The position numbers and the translations under genes are program-made. The notes below the pieces were generated by a model. It had not been told where the DNA came from. It saw only the letters and a list, made by a program, of their open reading frames with translations, and did not search any database. DNA of 64,000 nt from Adineta vaga (Eukaryota; Rotifera). Positions within the stretch are counted from its first letter, which is position 1. Each line of letters opens with the position of its first letter. The stretch covers positions 8,928,001 to 8,992,000 of the forward strand of contig CP075494.1 in the NCBI GenBank assembly GCA_021613535.1, written 5' to 3'. Shown here in pieces: positions 10,745 to 23,730 of this stretch.

Positions 10745-13739
10745 TCACAAACATGTCACATTTTGACATACACAGTCGTTCGTTTCGGGTTGCTTATCAA
10801 TCGTACTGATCGCAATTATTTGTGTTGGATGGCGTTGTTGATTTGATTGTTGTCGTATAGAATTGTTTTCCATACTACCTGCAGCAGACGATGATGATAA
10901 TGACGATTTCATTCTTAATCGTCGCTTCTGTTGAACAGTTTGAGCTTTTTTCGATCTATGAGAATCAAAAAATTGAACTTTATCAATCAGAAATGTTCGT
11001 AATTTTTGTGGTCGTTTAAGACGATCAGTTAGTCGAATAAATTCAACTTGTGTTTCATTACTTCCATCTTGATCATCACTCATTTTTACCATACATGATG
11101 ATCCATCATCTTGTAAGATCTTCTTCTTAGCTTTTGATATATTATTTAATTTCGTTGATTGAGAAGGTAAAAATAATCCTGAATGTCGATAAGTATCTAA
11201 TTTTGAATAAACACCGCCATTATTATAAGCTGTTGATGGTTCATTGGATGCTTGTAATTCCAGATTACTTCTTGGTAATAATAATGAACGTTGTTTAGCG
11301 CCCCAAAATACTCCTCGACCACAAGTAAATATACCTTTAATAATAAATATAAATTTTCTTCGAAATAATTTTCCTGATAACGAATATAATAAGCAATTGG
11401 TTGATGAATTGAATAAATCAGGAAAAAGAAAGAATACTAAAGACTTTTTTATTTGTGGACATGCTGCAATTGAAACAACATATAATGTTTGACAATGATA
11501 CACCGTTAAGAATATTGGTATACCCCAAGAAATGGTGATAACAGAAAAACTTTCAATTAAAATAACAAGAAATGCACGTAAATCATTTTGTAATCGACGT
11601 TTTCGACGATTTTTTTGTGTCGTTTTCTTCAAATATTTCAAACTTTTTGAAAAATAAATAACTTTCAATGATAATAAATTGGCAAGAAAAACAATAAATG
11701 ATGGTAGAGCATTACCAAAAAAGATTGCAATCGTATGACGATTAAATCCAAATGATAATGAATGAAGAAAATTGAATAATTTCAAACAAACAGAATAAGT
11801 TAATGTAAGATGACATGAACGTTTTTCAAATAATTTTGTTATTATTTCAGATGATCCAGCTTGTTCAATATGTTTTTGTAAACCAGATGTATTTCTTGAA
11901 TATTGATGATAATTAATATTATAAGCATTGGCTAAAATATTATTCATATGATCAGCGATTGTATTATTCCCATTAGAAAGTAGTGATTGAGTTAAAGAAT
12001 AAAATTCACTGGTTAGTCTCGTCATTGAACAATCCGACTAAAGAAAAATTTTCAAATATTATCTTCATGAAATATGGAAGATTATAATAGTTTATGTAAT
12101 TTTATTTATACTTGTGGTCAGAATGTGAATATTCTTTTCTTTTGAAATGACCTACTTAAAATTTGTTATTTATTATGTATTTAATTTCAAAACTATTAAT
12201 ATAATATCTTCTTAGAATCTCCTAGAAAAGAACTGTTAATCTTGTCTATTTCTTCGATATTTTTTCAAATCCTATTGAGTTGAGACTTTTCTGATTTCTG
12301 TTAAATCAAACTGTCAATTTTTATTCATAAGATTGGTCTTTGTCGGAACAATTCTATTGACAAAGAAAATAATTCTATTCATCTGTCTATTTCTTTGTTT
12401 AATGAATAATTGATCATCAACGTATGTGAGTTCGATGTATCTAGTTCTATTTTTAGTTACAAACATCTCTAACTTTCTCATTAAGAACTCATCAAAGCTT
12501 CTACCAAATATAGCCTTAGTTCTTAGTACCACGAGGTGAATAACAATTAAATTCTCTTTGATTTTTTATATTGAAATAGATTTTCATCATAGATATTTCT
12601 ATGGGTCTCAAAACTTTCTTAGCCACTGGATTGAAGAAATCTGAGCCAAGATTAGTATTTTAATTAACGAAGGATATGTTGATAATCTTAGAATGTTGAA
12701 TGTATTCAAACTAATTTTAGAAAGTACTGTTTTTTATCCTTGAAATAATCAAGTTTTCATTTGTATCGAGTCGAAATAATAATTGCTTTCTTTGTTAAAC
12801 TTTACAATCGGGGGGAAAAAAAGGACGAGATCCATCATTTCATGGTTAGAAATGCGTCAAGATATGGATCATTTTACTTATATCTGCTCAACTATATTTA
12901 CTCTCGCTATTTAATAATGGTGAATTAATTGAAATCGTTGTTATTGTTCTTTTTTTAGTTATTATTCATCACGCAACTGTCTATCACTTCGAAACAGGAC
13001 TCATTTCTGATGAGATTTCGTTCTATACCTGATTCGATATTGTTATTGTATTCTTAGATGGATAAATCTCCAAAGATTGAATCATACAATAATATTTGCC
13101 AATGGATTCATTATAATGATTACATAGAAAATTTGTATAGAATTGTTTGGAAATTTTTTGATTCATAATTAATTGATATACGTCAGTATAAACATAGGAA
13201 TCTGTTGATTTATCACACTGAATGCCAATCCATTCGAAACAGGTTATGAGTGAAGCAATAAGTATACTCATTAAACATGCAAATAATGCACAAAAACGTG
13301 ATTCTCGATAGGATAACGAGAAAAATGTTCGAGAACGTTGAATACTTAAGATTGCTAATAGAATAGTTGATGCACGTGTCCATAAAACTTTATACAGCAT
13401 CCATTCTAAACAAAATTTACCCATAAATGAATAAATAAATTCTGTTAAATTGTGAATAATTTTTTTATTAAAAGCACATAAAAATGACGATTTATCCATC
13501 ATAAATGATTCTCGATCAAGCATTTCACTATAACCAATTAATAATGTTGTTGAATCACTGATTAATAAACAAATAAAATAAATAGCAATTGGTTTATGTA
13601 CAAATGTTTTCGATGAAAATATAACAATACAAAGAATATTGGAAATTAAACTTAGAAAATGAATTAATGGCATTATTAAACACCAGACTAATGTTGGTTG
13701 TATGAACACATTCGACGTATTTGTACGATTAATAGACAT
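10745..13739 (-). CDS. Rhodopsin-like GPCR with long cytoplasmic tail
   Basis: Exon 1 (13739-13029) and exon 2 (12037-10745) join in phase 0 (CAG/GTATAG donor, TTCTTTAG acceptor) across an unusually long 991-nt intron, giving 667 aa. Exon 1 starts with an N-glycosylatable N-terminus (NRTNTSN) and TM1-4. The TM3 end reads LLAILSIQRSRTFF, a variant of DRY. Exon 2 has an extended extracellular loop 2, TM5 (AIFFGNALPSFIVFLANLL), a basic loop (KKTTQKNRRKRRLQND), TM6, and TM7 ending NSSTNCLLYSLSGKLFRRKF, a recognisable NPxxY/helix-8 variant. A Ser/Lys/Gln-rich tail of about 190 residues follows. It is distinct from the compact two-exon receptor family nearby. Ligand unknown; peptide-receptor-like by overall look only. 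No gene is seen inside the long intron. Confidence 0.75.
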
Positions 13740-16700
13740 TCTTTGAGAAGAATGAATCTTGTGTTATTTATTATTGTGCTCGAGTGCAAAATATTGTTGA
13801 TAAACTTTTGAAGAAAAAAAAGTGCGTCAATTTACCTTCTTGTTACCTAGAGGGAAAAGAAACATAATCACTTCATCATATTAATCTATTCATTGACGAG
13901 GTGATGAAAGACAAGCTATTAAAAAAGTCTTAAAACATGTAGACATCGTTAAAAATGATGTTACTTTCTTTCACTTCAACAAGTATTTATCTTTTCTTAA
14001 TCTAAATCTGTATCAAAAACTCTTCTCGTTTTATTTTTCGTCATATGTTTAGCGATTATCTTCACAAATCAGATCAATACGTACGAAAAGAAAATATGCG
14101 ACTAAATACACAGTGCAAACTATAATTTACTGGAAAATCATCTAGCAATCTCTTCTATCAGAATAAAGGGAAGTGAGTGGTATGAAGAACAAAAAAGTGA
14201 ACGCGATGTTGAAGATAAGTACGTCTTGAACGGATGCATCGATGTTTTCTCGACAATTAGATAGAAATAAAAACAAACTTTCCATCACTTATTACACATG
14301 CGCGAATTTCTCAGAAAAATATCGTTGCTTTATCTTTTTGTCCTGTTCTCTTTAATATCTTTCATCACGTCAAAATTATGACATCTATAATGATACAGGA
14401 CAAACTCATGTTTGCACTCTACAACATCGACAAATGTCAAAAGAAGACAAAAATTTTAAAAGTTAAATCATCCATCGTAAAGAGCTTAAATTCTCGGAAA
14501 GAAAATTAAAAATTAAAAAAAAACTTGGAGATCAAACCCTAAGTGTTATTAATAACTATATCTTGTACAATGATAACAAAGCATATATATATATATATAT
14601 ATATATATAATTCCTTGCGGTCTCTTTGCTTAATAAATAAATATATATATATCGTATTCGGATCTAGTTCGAAATGTTTGAACCTTGTTTCATGGAAATA
14701 CTTAATCTAGGATTAATATCAAAAAGAGAAAAAATGTTTTTTTGGATGAGAAAATCGAGATACAAGAATTCGTATTGATAAGAACAAAAAATAATCATGA
14801 TCAATCTTGAGATTTTGTGGATGCGAATAGAATGTACTAAAACTAACAACATAGTACTTAGAGAGAATATTATTTATCCGATATTTTTATCAAGAAAAAT
14901 CAAACTATGCGAAGTACTTCTACTTTTCCGGAATATATTTGTATATTGTTGATAAAAGAAAAAATAACGTATACATAGGTTGATCTGACTTTCTATTTCT
15001 TCATTAGACTTGTATATAAGAGAAAACTTCTATAGACTTAATGAATGACAAGTCATTTGAAGAGATAATCGATATTGATTCTGATTGACGGACTAACTAT
15101 CTAGTATGGATTATATCAAATGCTTTTCACTGATGTCAGAGTATTTGACGTCGATCATCTGCTATTTTTATATTCAATAGAATTTGTAGCAATAATAGCT
15201 AACTGTATTTAATGTATACTATCGAATTCAAGTACTCTTATACTTATGTTACTTTTCTAACTAAAAAAAAACAAAATACATTTAGACAACTGATTACTTT
15301 TGTTTGATGTTATTCGTTTTTCCAATCTGATAAGAAGCAAAAAAAACTCTTATACTTCTTTTTCTCTTAAACAACATATTGGAATATGTAATTCTGTTCT
15401 TAAAAGACAAAATAATTCATATTTTACACATTATGAGAATTATAAATAATGCTCTATATTAAATATAAATAGTTCTAGAAAGGAATTCTGTTTTATCTCA
15501 TAGATATACATTCTGTCACATAGAATAACGACAAGTGTAAGAATAAATATAATTTGATTAGTAAATGGATGTATGTTTTATAGAAGAAAATCATTGTCGT
15601 CTAGTTTCAAATTATATACTATAATTATTCGATGTCAGCTATTATTAATATTAAAGAATTAGTCACGCCTCATATTCGAATGCTTTTTTCTCCTTCTTCC
15701 CTGGATTTTATCAACAATGAACTCAGAGAATAAACACTTAAATCCGAGAAATTCCGAGAATCTGGAAATTTTTAAGAACTACGAGAAAAACAACTGAATA
15801 TTTAATTCATCTATAAATAAAGTTATGTCAGTATGCACTTCTGACAATGTTCTCGCTTTTTTCGAACTTTCTGTTATCAATAAAGTCCATATCGATCATA
15901 TACATATTTATCTCTCTGATATTCGTGACTGGAATTATACAGAATCAACGGAAATGTTATAAATAGATGCGTATATAATGAGGGTGAATTAGTAAGAAAA
16001 TGCGACTTTAAATAATCGAAAGAATTCGCCGATCTGTATGTCAAAATTGAGGCGTTCAGTCTAAAGTTACTCATTTGTAACGAAAGATAGAAGAAAATAA
16101 CAATTTCTATGCTTACGCGTTTATTTTCATGCTACAGATGTTTATTCAAAATATAACTTATATTAATTTCTACAACGCCAATGTTTTTTCTTTCAAATGA
16201 AATCGGAGACAGTCTAATTGTTCTTTTTACGGAAATTAATATCAGTACATGAACTACGTTTAGATATAATTAGACAGAAAAAGGACAAAGTTGATAGAGC
16301 GAAGAAAATAGACTTAATTTGATAAAACTTACGATTTGGTCTGCTACTTAATTGTATAAACTGATGATATTCGGATAGAGCTTTTAAAATATATGATTTG
16401 TCTCGTAGAAAAAAGTAGTAGATAAGAAATGTCGAAAACATAAGCTAAACGAGACTAATATCAACATGACAAGAAGTTTCTTATGTTACTCATAATAGAT
16501 TTCTCAGAAAAGTCACGTAGAAAAGTATGATATTATGAATGTTGTATTAAGTATAACTGATAAAGTAAAATCTATTATAGATTACTAATGATGTAGTTTA
16601 TCTCTTCTCTAGATGTTTGTTTTCTAAGGTTAGTAAAACCTCACACAAACAGATTATGAATGCCACATATGCCGAATCATTTTACCTTATACACGCGATT

Positions 16701-19700
16701 AGAAGAAGGAAAAATTAATATTTCTCGAGAAAAAAAGGAAGTTAATAAAAAAACCTATATAAAGACTTTAATATTAGGAACATTGAATGAATTTTCATCT
16801 CGGAAATGTTCGAGAACATATTTACAGTTCAATTTTGCTAATTTTCTAACATGAATTTTTACGTGTTCGTTTTCACAAATGAATGTGAAATCTGTTTCTT
16901 ATCTAAAACAAAAAGAAACTATTCGATGAAAGTTGTGCGTTTTGTTTGTTCTTCAGTTATGTTAAATACCTCAATTAGAAACCTCGTTTTTTTCTCTCTT
17001 AACTCAGAATCATCATAACAATGTACTTACAAAACTGCACACGAGATGTCATCAAAACTAGGAAATGATATTTCTCTCGTATATTTATGATAGTATTAAT
17101 TTCGCAACCGATAGAATGTTCATATATTAACATTTTAATTATGATTAATTATTAGGGGAGAAAATGTCGATCTCGAACTTTGTTCCTAGGTAATTTGGAA
17201 AACAAGGTTACTGTACCAACTGCAGAAAAGCGAATACTAGACTTACATCTATTTTAGACATTGAAAACATAATTGCAGATCAGATTTCTACGGGTAAAAT
17301 AAAGAATTTACTCGTAATATCAAATCTTTTTTCTAATACTTCATCCAGAAGGAATATACTTTTCATAAAAGTCTCTGAAAAAACCTACTTTTTTTTCATT
17401 AGTAATCATTGTTCACTTTGTTTGAAATTGTAAAAGATAATGACTTATTCAAAATTTTCAAATCTCTAATTTAGAATACAATTGAATGCAGATTAATTTG
17501 AAAATAATCATATTCTTTACTGACAATGAAACAAAAGTCAAACTTCACTGTTCTTGTTTTCAATTTAGAACTTGTCGAAAGAAACTTTCCAACAGATTAT
17601 ATCGACTAAAATATACTAATTCACCCGGCATCAATCAAAAAAGCGCAAATATTCTCATTTAACGTAAATAATCTTGGTCTGTTTACTTGATTTTTCTTAC
17701 CTTTTCTACAAAGAAATGATTATCTATGCATGAGATTCAATGATTCTAATGGAGAAAGAAAAGAAAAGGATATAGTGAGCTTGAAGACATAGTTTATTAT
17801 CAATTACGTTTGAAAATAAATACCTTTGACGAATTTTATGAGATGAAGAATGACAAATTGACTTCTTTTAATAGAAGTTCGCGATAACACTAGTGCGTGT
17901 GAATTTGTATCTTAGCCAGAAGATTTGACAGAAATTTTATTTATTAACGTACGTGTCTAATGATGACAAGGAAAGATTGAAGGCTCGGATAAAGTACCTA
18001 ATAATTAAGTCATCAAAAAATCCATTGGAAAGTAGAGAAATACAAAGGAAATGTTCGGTTTTTGTTTTGTAATTATCAATCTATATAAGATCTTATCAAA
18101 AACATACCCATGTTAGGTCATGATGAACCTAATCGATGACTTATCTTTCAAATGAAATACTTTGTTCTTTCTATTCATACGAGAAAACGATCATATGAAT
18201 CCTCTGAACTATTCTATATGCTTTTTTTATTGCTTTATAAGGTAGTTTTCTTTTTGTTTCCTTTAATGTATTTACTGAACATAAAAAATGAATGATTAAT
18301 AAATCACTTGACAATGTAAAAATCTTTTGAATTTCTAATGATAGACTATAAGAACAGATGTTAACATTTATATTCATATACATCCGATTTTTGGAAATTA
18401 GATAGACTATTCTCTGATTACTTTTTCATATATTATATTACGTATATCGAAGAACACGCATAAAGATTCGATTTGACTTTTCTAAAGATTAATTCATGAG
18501 AATTTCTCTTCGCGGATCAAAATTGTCACTGGATATTCAGCGATGATATTGCATTCTTCATTAAAATGATATATACACATGCGTGATTATCTAGAAAATA
18601 GTTAGGGTTCTCTATTTGAGCTCGTAGACAAGAAATTGTCTAGATCGGAAATAATTAATCAATTCTTTTGATAGATGAAAACCAAATGACTACGTGCACT
18701 ATAAATGAATTACATTCAAATAGTTTTCTCGTTCAAAACATGTTCTACAAATTATTCAGATGAGAACCTATTCACATACTTTAAAATCAGCATTATACCG
18801 TGTTTCAAATGAGTAATATGTCAACAGAAATTAATTGTAAAGATGATTGGCTGAAAGTAATAATTGAGCGCGGATAGTTTTTATATACATCCAAGATATT
18901 TGTTTTTATTTCATACATTTTTATTGGAGAATTTCAACGACAGATTTACATCAAATTATCCGTCAGGTTAAATTGCATCTGTTACAAACTTATGAGCTTT
19001 TCTTTCGTAAATTAGTATGTGTATTGAGTAGAACCATCTGCTCACATTTTTCTAAACAGAATTAACAACGGTCAATGAGGGAAGTGCCATCATTTTTTAA
19101 ATTTGATATAGAATCTATTTAGCTTAGAAATAGTTAGACAATTATCCTAAGATAGTTTTTAGAGAAATGAAACCAATCAAGAAGTTGAGTAGCATATTTT
19201 TTGCGACCGTCCTGTGCGTTTGTTTTTTTTTGTAATATGTGACCGATTGACCGTTTCTTCCTTCTTCTCTAAAGTGCAATTATGCGCAGTGAACAATGAA
19301 AGTGTAGATAAAACGAGCTTCTATTTCGCCAAGAGACATATCTACATAATTGATGATACAGATCATCTTTGTTCACATTGATATTGAGATTCTATTTAAA
19401 ATCTCTTCTGATTATTTTATATCTGAATAATTTTTTATATAGATTACAAGAACATATTCATAAATTTTTCTTTTTCTTCTATCGTGAACAACGCAACACA
19501 TGTACCGGACGAATATAAATGAATCATCTTCGATATTCTGAAGAGGAAGAGACAGGAAGAGAAGAGAAAAATGAGTGAAATGTTCGTCCATTCTGACGCA
19601 TGGAAAGGCGATAGAGAAGAAAGAGAGAATAAAGGGTACATAGCAAATGTAAAGATTTATTTCAGCCTATACCATACGAGAGAGAGAGAAAAAGACAGAG

Positions 19701-19834
19701 GAACATTCGTTTAACAAAATAAGGTATGGAGAACAAAAAGAGATACATTAGTTTTGTACGATATGTTTCAATTTACACACGTTTACTTTGCTACTTTCAG
19801 ATATTTACAAAATTATTTCTTAAATATTTTCTAA
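13740..19834. other. Gene-poor 6-kb AT-rich stretch
   Basis: The longest stretch here without a recognisable exon. Minus- and plus-strand frames are all under about 75 codons and low in complexity. It holds an AT dinucleotide tract (14583-14609), a second shorter one near 14640-14652 and GA-rich tracts at 19678-19700. A plausible 5'UTR intron of the PLDc_N gene lies at its right edge: donor AAG/GTATGG at about 19723, acceptor TTTCAG at 19800. Spacing is unusual for a compact genome. Confidence 0.5.
14583..14609. repeat. (AT)n microsatellite
   Basis: Uninterrupted AT dinucleotide run of about 27 bases, followed about 30 bp later by a shorter interrupted AT run. Confidence 0.9.
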
Positions 19835-20226
19835 ATGGCTTTATTGATCAACTATCCATCGTTATTAATTCTTCTTTTGGGCTGTGTTAAATTGGCAGCG
19901 GCGGATATGTATTATGTTGGTCCAACAATTGGTGGTATCATTGCTTTGGTTCGTAATAAAATAAATGAATTTCTTATTTAAGAAAAACATTTTTTTCTTT
20001 TGTTAATTAAAGATTATTCTTATTTTGGATATTATTGCTGCTGTTGAAATTCTTCGATCAGGAAAATCAATAGTTGAAAAACTTCTTTGGATTCTCTTCA
20101 TCGTTTTATTTCCACTTATTGGTATGAAGAAGAATGAAAACTATTATTTAATCTATCACTGAATTTCTTTCTTTAGGTTTGATTGTTTATTTACTCTGTG
20201 GTCGTGCTCGAGCTGTTGATCTTTAA
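19835..20226 (+). CDS. Small PLDc_N-like two-TM membrane protein
   Basis: Three tiny exons, 19835-19948, 20013-20121 and 20177-20226, give a 90-aa protein; no single frame exceeds 40 codons, so it is easily missed. It starts with a hydrophobic signal or anchor (LLILLLGCVKLAAA). The second and third exons encode the hallmark of the phospholipase D-nuclease N-terminal (PLDc_N) family: LDIIAAVEILRSG, then EKLLWILFIVLFPLIG and LIVYLLCGR. That is the W-x(n)-P-x-x-G-x-x-x-Y-x-x-x-G-R pattern of a membrane hairpin. Introns are 64 and 55 nt; the first donor is the weak GTTCGT. Two AATAAA signals follow at 20322 and 20327. Function of stand-alone PLDc_N proteins is not established. Confidence 0.8.
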
Positions 20227-22727
20227 ACTAATCAATAATCTGTGACAATTTCATACTATAATCGAATTCATGTAGATCTTTGACTCATTCTGTTTTCTGT
20301 TTATTCAAGCTCATGTTTGCAAATAAAATAAAGTGTTAAAAGTTGTGACATTGAATAGTTTCTATTTTGCTTCATTCGTTTTCAAATTAAGATTCATTCG
20401 CATTGAAAATTAGTTAGAATACTACATACGAGGAAATTTATCTTTGTTGTGAGAAAGTAAAAGGAAAAAAAAAGTACTTATTCTTAGTTCTTTTTATAGC
20501 ACATGATATTAGTCATTTTACGTCATCAGTTCACATAGTATGAATTTATTGAATAAATGACTCAATCTCTATTCTAACCTTGACGAAATAATAAGATTTC
20601 GTCTTTAATTATCGAACGCATGGCTTAGCATTCAGATACTAAGGAAATATACAGAACTATTGTTTGTTTTGTATACGGTAAAAGTTTGATGATTGTATGA
20701 TGAAGTAAGACTAATTTGTTATGTTTTATATTACGCGATAGATGCAATGTTCACAAATGGATTGTTAGTATTTCAAATTGAACTAAATGTGAAGATTGCT
20801 CTAGGGAAATGTAGACCTTTGATTATTTTTTGTAATAAGAAATTCTGTTGATTGATAAGTGAAACATAGAGAATAAGCTGGTTTTCATTTGTTCAATTGT
20901 ATAACGGCGTAAAATGTAATCAAGTTCTTCTGCATTTATCTCAATATTTGTTTACTAAAATGTCATTTTATCCTATTTTCCCTCATTCTACCAGTTAGTT
21001 ATCAGAGCGGAGTGTGATTTTTTTCATAGTTATATCATTTTCCTATAGAAATGAGGTGACAAAATGATTCAATCACGAGTCTGGTACAAACTGATAGTTT
21101 GAAGACATTAATTCTCTATCTATAAGGTAAGTACAAATTATTTTGTTTGAATAACTTTAGTTTGTAGAAATATATTGTCTTGTTTTCTAATACGTCTTCT
21201 TCCATAAAGTCGAATTTAATATACTGAATACTGTGAACAATCAGAGTCTAAGTGAATTGCGTCGACTTCGACTTTTTGTTTTCAATAGATTCGTAACGTC
21301 CGTCGTTTCGAAGATGTATCTTCTATGCGTCATCCAACACGAATAGTTTAGAATATAATCAACTGTGTATTTTCATGATGTTTCTCTTGTTATTCAGTTA
21401 TTTACGCTCGATTTTGCTCTCAATGTTTTTTTTCGTAGTATATAAAATATTCACATTTAAATAATACTCGTTACATTTTAACAGAAACTTCAACTAGAAT
21501 ATTTTTTTGAGATTGGTAGATGTTATTCATATAAATAAAGAGTATTACAAGATCAATCTTCTGAAAGAAGAAAAGTAAGTAAGTTTAAGTTTTAAGTCCA
21601 GATATTTTGAGTCTTCCTTTCTTCATCTCTCACAGTCGAGGTTCTATTATGAATAGATTACAATAGCATATGGATTACGTGACTTTTACATTCGATTACT
21701 AGAGCGGCGGCGCTTATTCAATGCATTGATTCTATTCAACTTCATGAAACTTCATCTATAATTGCTTTAACGTAGTTATAAAATAAACATCGATACTATG
21801 AGATTCCTACATAACTGTTCTACAGTTCATCCTATTGAATATTGACTATATATTTGCATTATCAGTCAAATAAACTAACTGATCATCTTAATAAAACCAC
21901 ATTCAATATCTGTTCATTTTTTTAAGCATACGTCTGGTTGATTACGTCAATTAATATTCACATATTAGTTCATGCTGTTTGAAGTTCAAAGGTAATATTT
22001 TTTAATAGTAATATTTACTCGGATGTTTAAAAAGCGTTGAAAAATCTCGTTAATCTTTGTTAATAAATAAGATTACTTACGGACGTACGTATATCCATCC
22101 AGAGGTGAAAATACGTCAATTGATATCCTTCGGAAGTATTTATTAAGACGGCGAGTAAAAATCTGCCAGTGAATTTAGCTGAAAAGTACGAGTTTAGAAC
22201 TTTAAAGAATATTTATACTAACATATTTAGTTTGTTATTAGTCATAATTGATGAGATTTGAAGAATATGCTGGTGTGTACAATAGATCTATTGACATTTT
22301 TTGACCGAAATAAAAAAAAGACTAGGACTAAGGCTAATAAATTATACTAATAATAACATGTCGTACGATGACGACTGCATGTTATCACTAAAAATAGCCT
22401 TACTGGCAGATGTCTTTATAAATAAATAATGAAAAGGTGGATTTTGACAAAGTCAGATTATACATCGTATTAAATTAAAGAAACTTCTTAAATAATAATA
22501 CAATCTTTTATTAGATATGACGTCTACAAATGCTCATTTGATCTCTTTTTGTCATTATACGAAAACTTATTTGATCGTTTGAATGCGAATCACAATCTAG
22601 GATTGATGTGTATATTTTAGTATTAGATTTAATCAAGACAATGGTTATTCTCCTTGAGTGTGTAAAAAAGAAACCAAAAGAACATATATTTTTTATACAA
22701 AAATAAAATTGAAGGAAATGAATAAAT
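20227..22727. other. Gene-poor 2.5-kb stretch
   Basis: No coding gene recognised. One exon-like segment, 21049-21126, has a good acceptor before it (TTTCCTATAG) and a consensus donor after it (GTAAGT) but only a 13-codon ATG frame. It could be part of a noncoding transcript; this is weak. Confidence 0.4.
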
Positions 22728-23159
22728 TTATTTGAATTTATGAACTTTTCCTTTCTGAGACATTAAATCAAACGTTTGATTGTCATCAAGATTTGGATAT
22801 GCAAAAAATGTATCTAACGCTGATTCAATATTTTCTTCCAGAACAGTTGAAAGTTTTTGTGTTGGTGATAAAATTCGTGTTTCATAGATAAGTCGACGTA
22901 AAACAGATTCATCTTTTTTATTGAATTTTTTCACATCTTCCAATGATTTTTCAATTGCTTCGTTTGTAACAAATGCTTTAGCTCGTTTATCATGAACTAG
23001 AACATTAAGTAAAGAATGTACAATTGGATTGGAATCAATATTCGAAGAATAACGACGGAGAGCTATATCCACTTTTTTGTGTACAGATGAAACGGGAATA
23101 TAGCATTGTACTTGCAAATAGCTAGTAATTATTAATAACCAAAGTGTACGAAATAACAT
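22728..23159 (-). CDS. Small secreted protein, unknown family
   Basis: Single-exon 143-aa protein with a clear signal peptide (MLFRTLWLLIITSYLQVQC) and a mature part dominated by charged helical sequence, with no further Cys pairs. No family recognised. The stop codon overlaps the poly(A) signal: the minus strand reads TTCAAATAAATTT, so TAA and AATAAA share bases and the 3'UTR must be only tens of bases. A TATAAATA box lies 58-65 bp upstream of the ATG. Compact architecture with signal peptide and TATA box suggests a highly expressed secreted product, by inference. Confidence 0.7.
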   Translation of the reverse strand: MLFRTLWLLIITSYLQVQCYIPVSSVHKKVDIALRRYSSNIDSNPIVHSLLNVLVHDKRAKAFVTNEAIEKSLEDVKKFNKKDESVLRRLIYETRILSPTQKLSTVLEENIESALDTFFAYPNLDDNQTFDLMSQKGKVHKFK

Positions 23160-23216
23160 TCTAGTTCTTCAATAGTCGAAGTTGTAAATGCTGCTAGAGA
23201 GGAAGAAAATCGACCG

Positions 23217-23224
23217 TATTTATA
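23217..23224 (-). promoter_or_regulatory. TATA box of secreted-protein gene
   Basis: TATAAATA on the minus strand, 58-65 bp before the start codon at 23159. Confidence 0.6.
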
Positions 23225-23730
23225 AAGAGTAAGTTTTAATTAGAAGAAAAAGCTAGACAGATGTATTTTGTAGGCGTTCATTATTATGACATTGATATGT
23301 TCTGTGTTTCTCCACCTAGTTCATGGAACGGAAAAGGAGAAAAAAATCAGGACAGATATTATTTTTTCCTTTTATCATAGAAATAATAGAACCAGTGACT
23401 CATGTTTGTCTAAAACCATTGAAATACTAATGAAAACAGATCATCAATTTAATAGGTATTATAATGAAGACTTTCTATGTAAGTAATGACTTTGAATATA
23501 AATCATGTTACATTTCGAAACTCAAAATATCTATTCAGTTCTTCTCTATTTCCAAAGAAGTAATTGTAAAATTAATATTACTTGTTTTTTTCTCTTCAAC
23601 TAATAAGATGAATTACCGGTATTTTTAACATTTCATCAATCTTGTTAGACATCATTACCTCTACCTACACTGAAAAGCTGTAAACTATTATTTTGAAAAT
23701 TCTTTTGACATATTTTTATCAATTACGTGA
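23225..23730. other. Intergenic
   Basis: Upstream flank of the secreted gene and 3' flank of the fucosyltransferase. A 66-codon plus-strand frame at 23286-23486 shows no motif and is not called. Confidence 0.45.
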
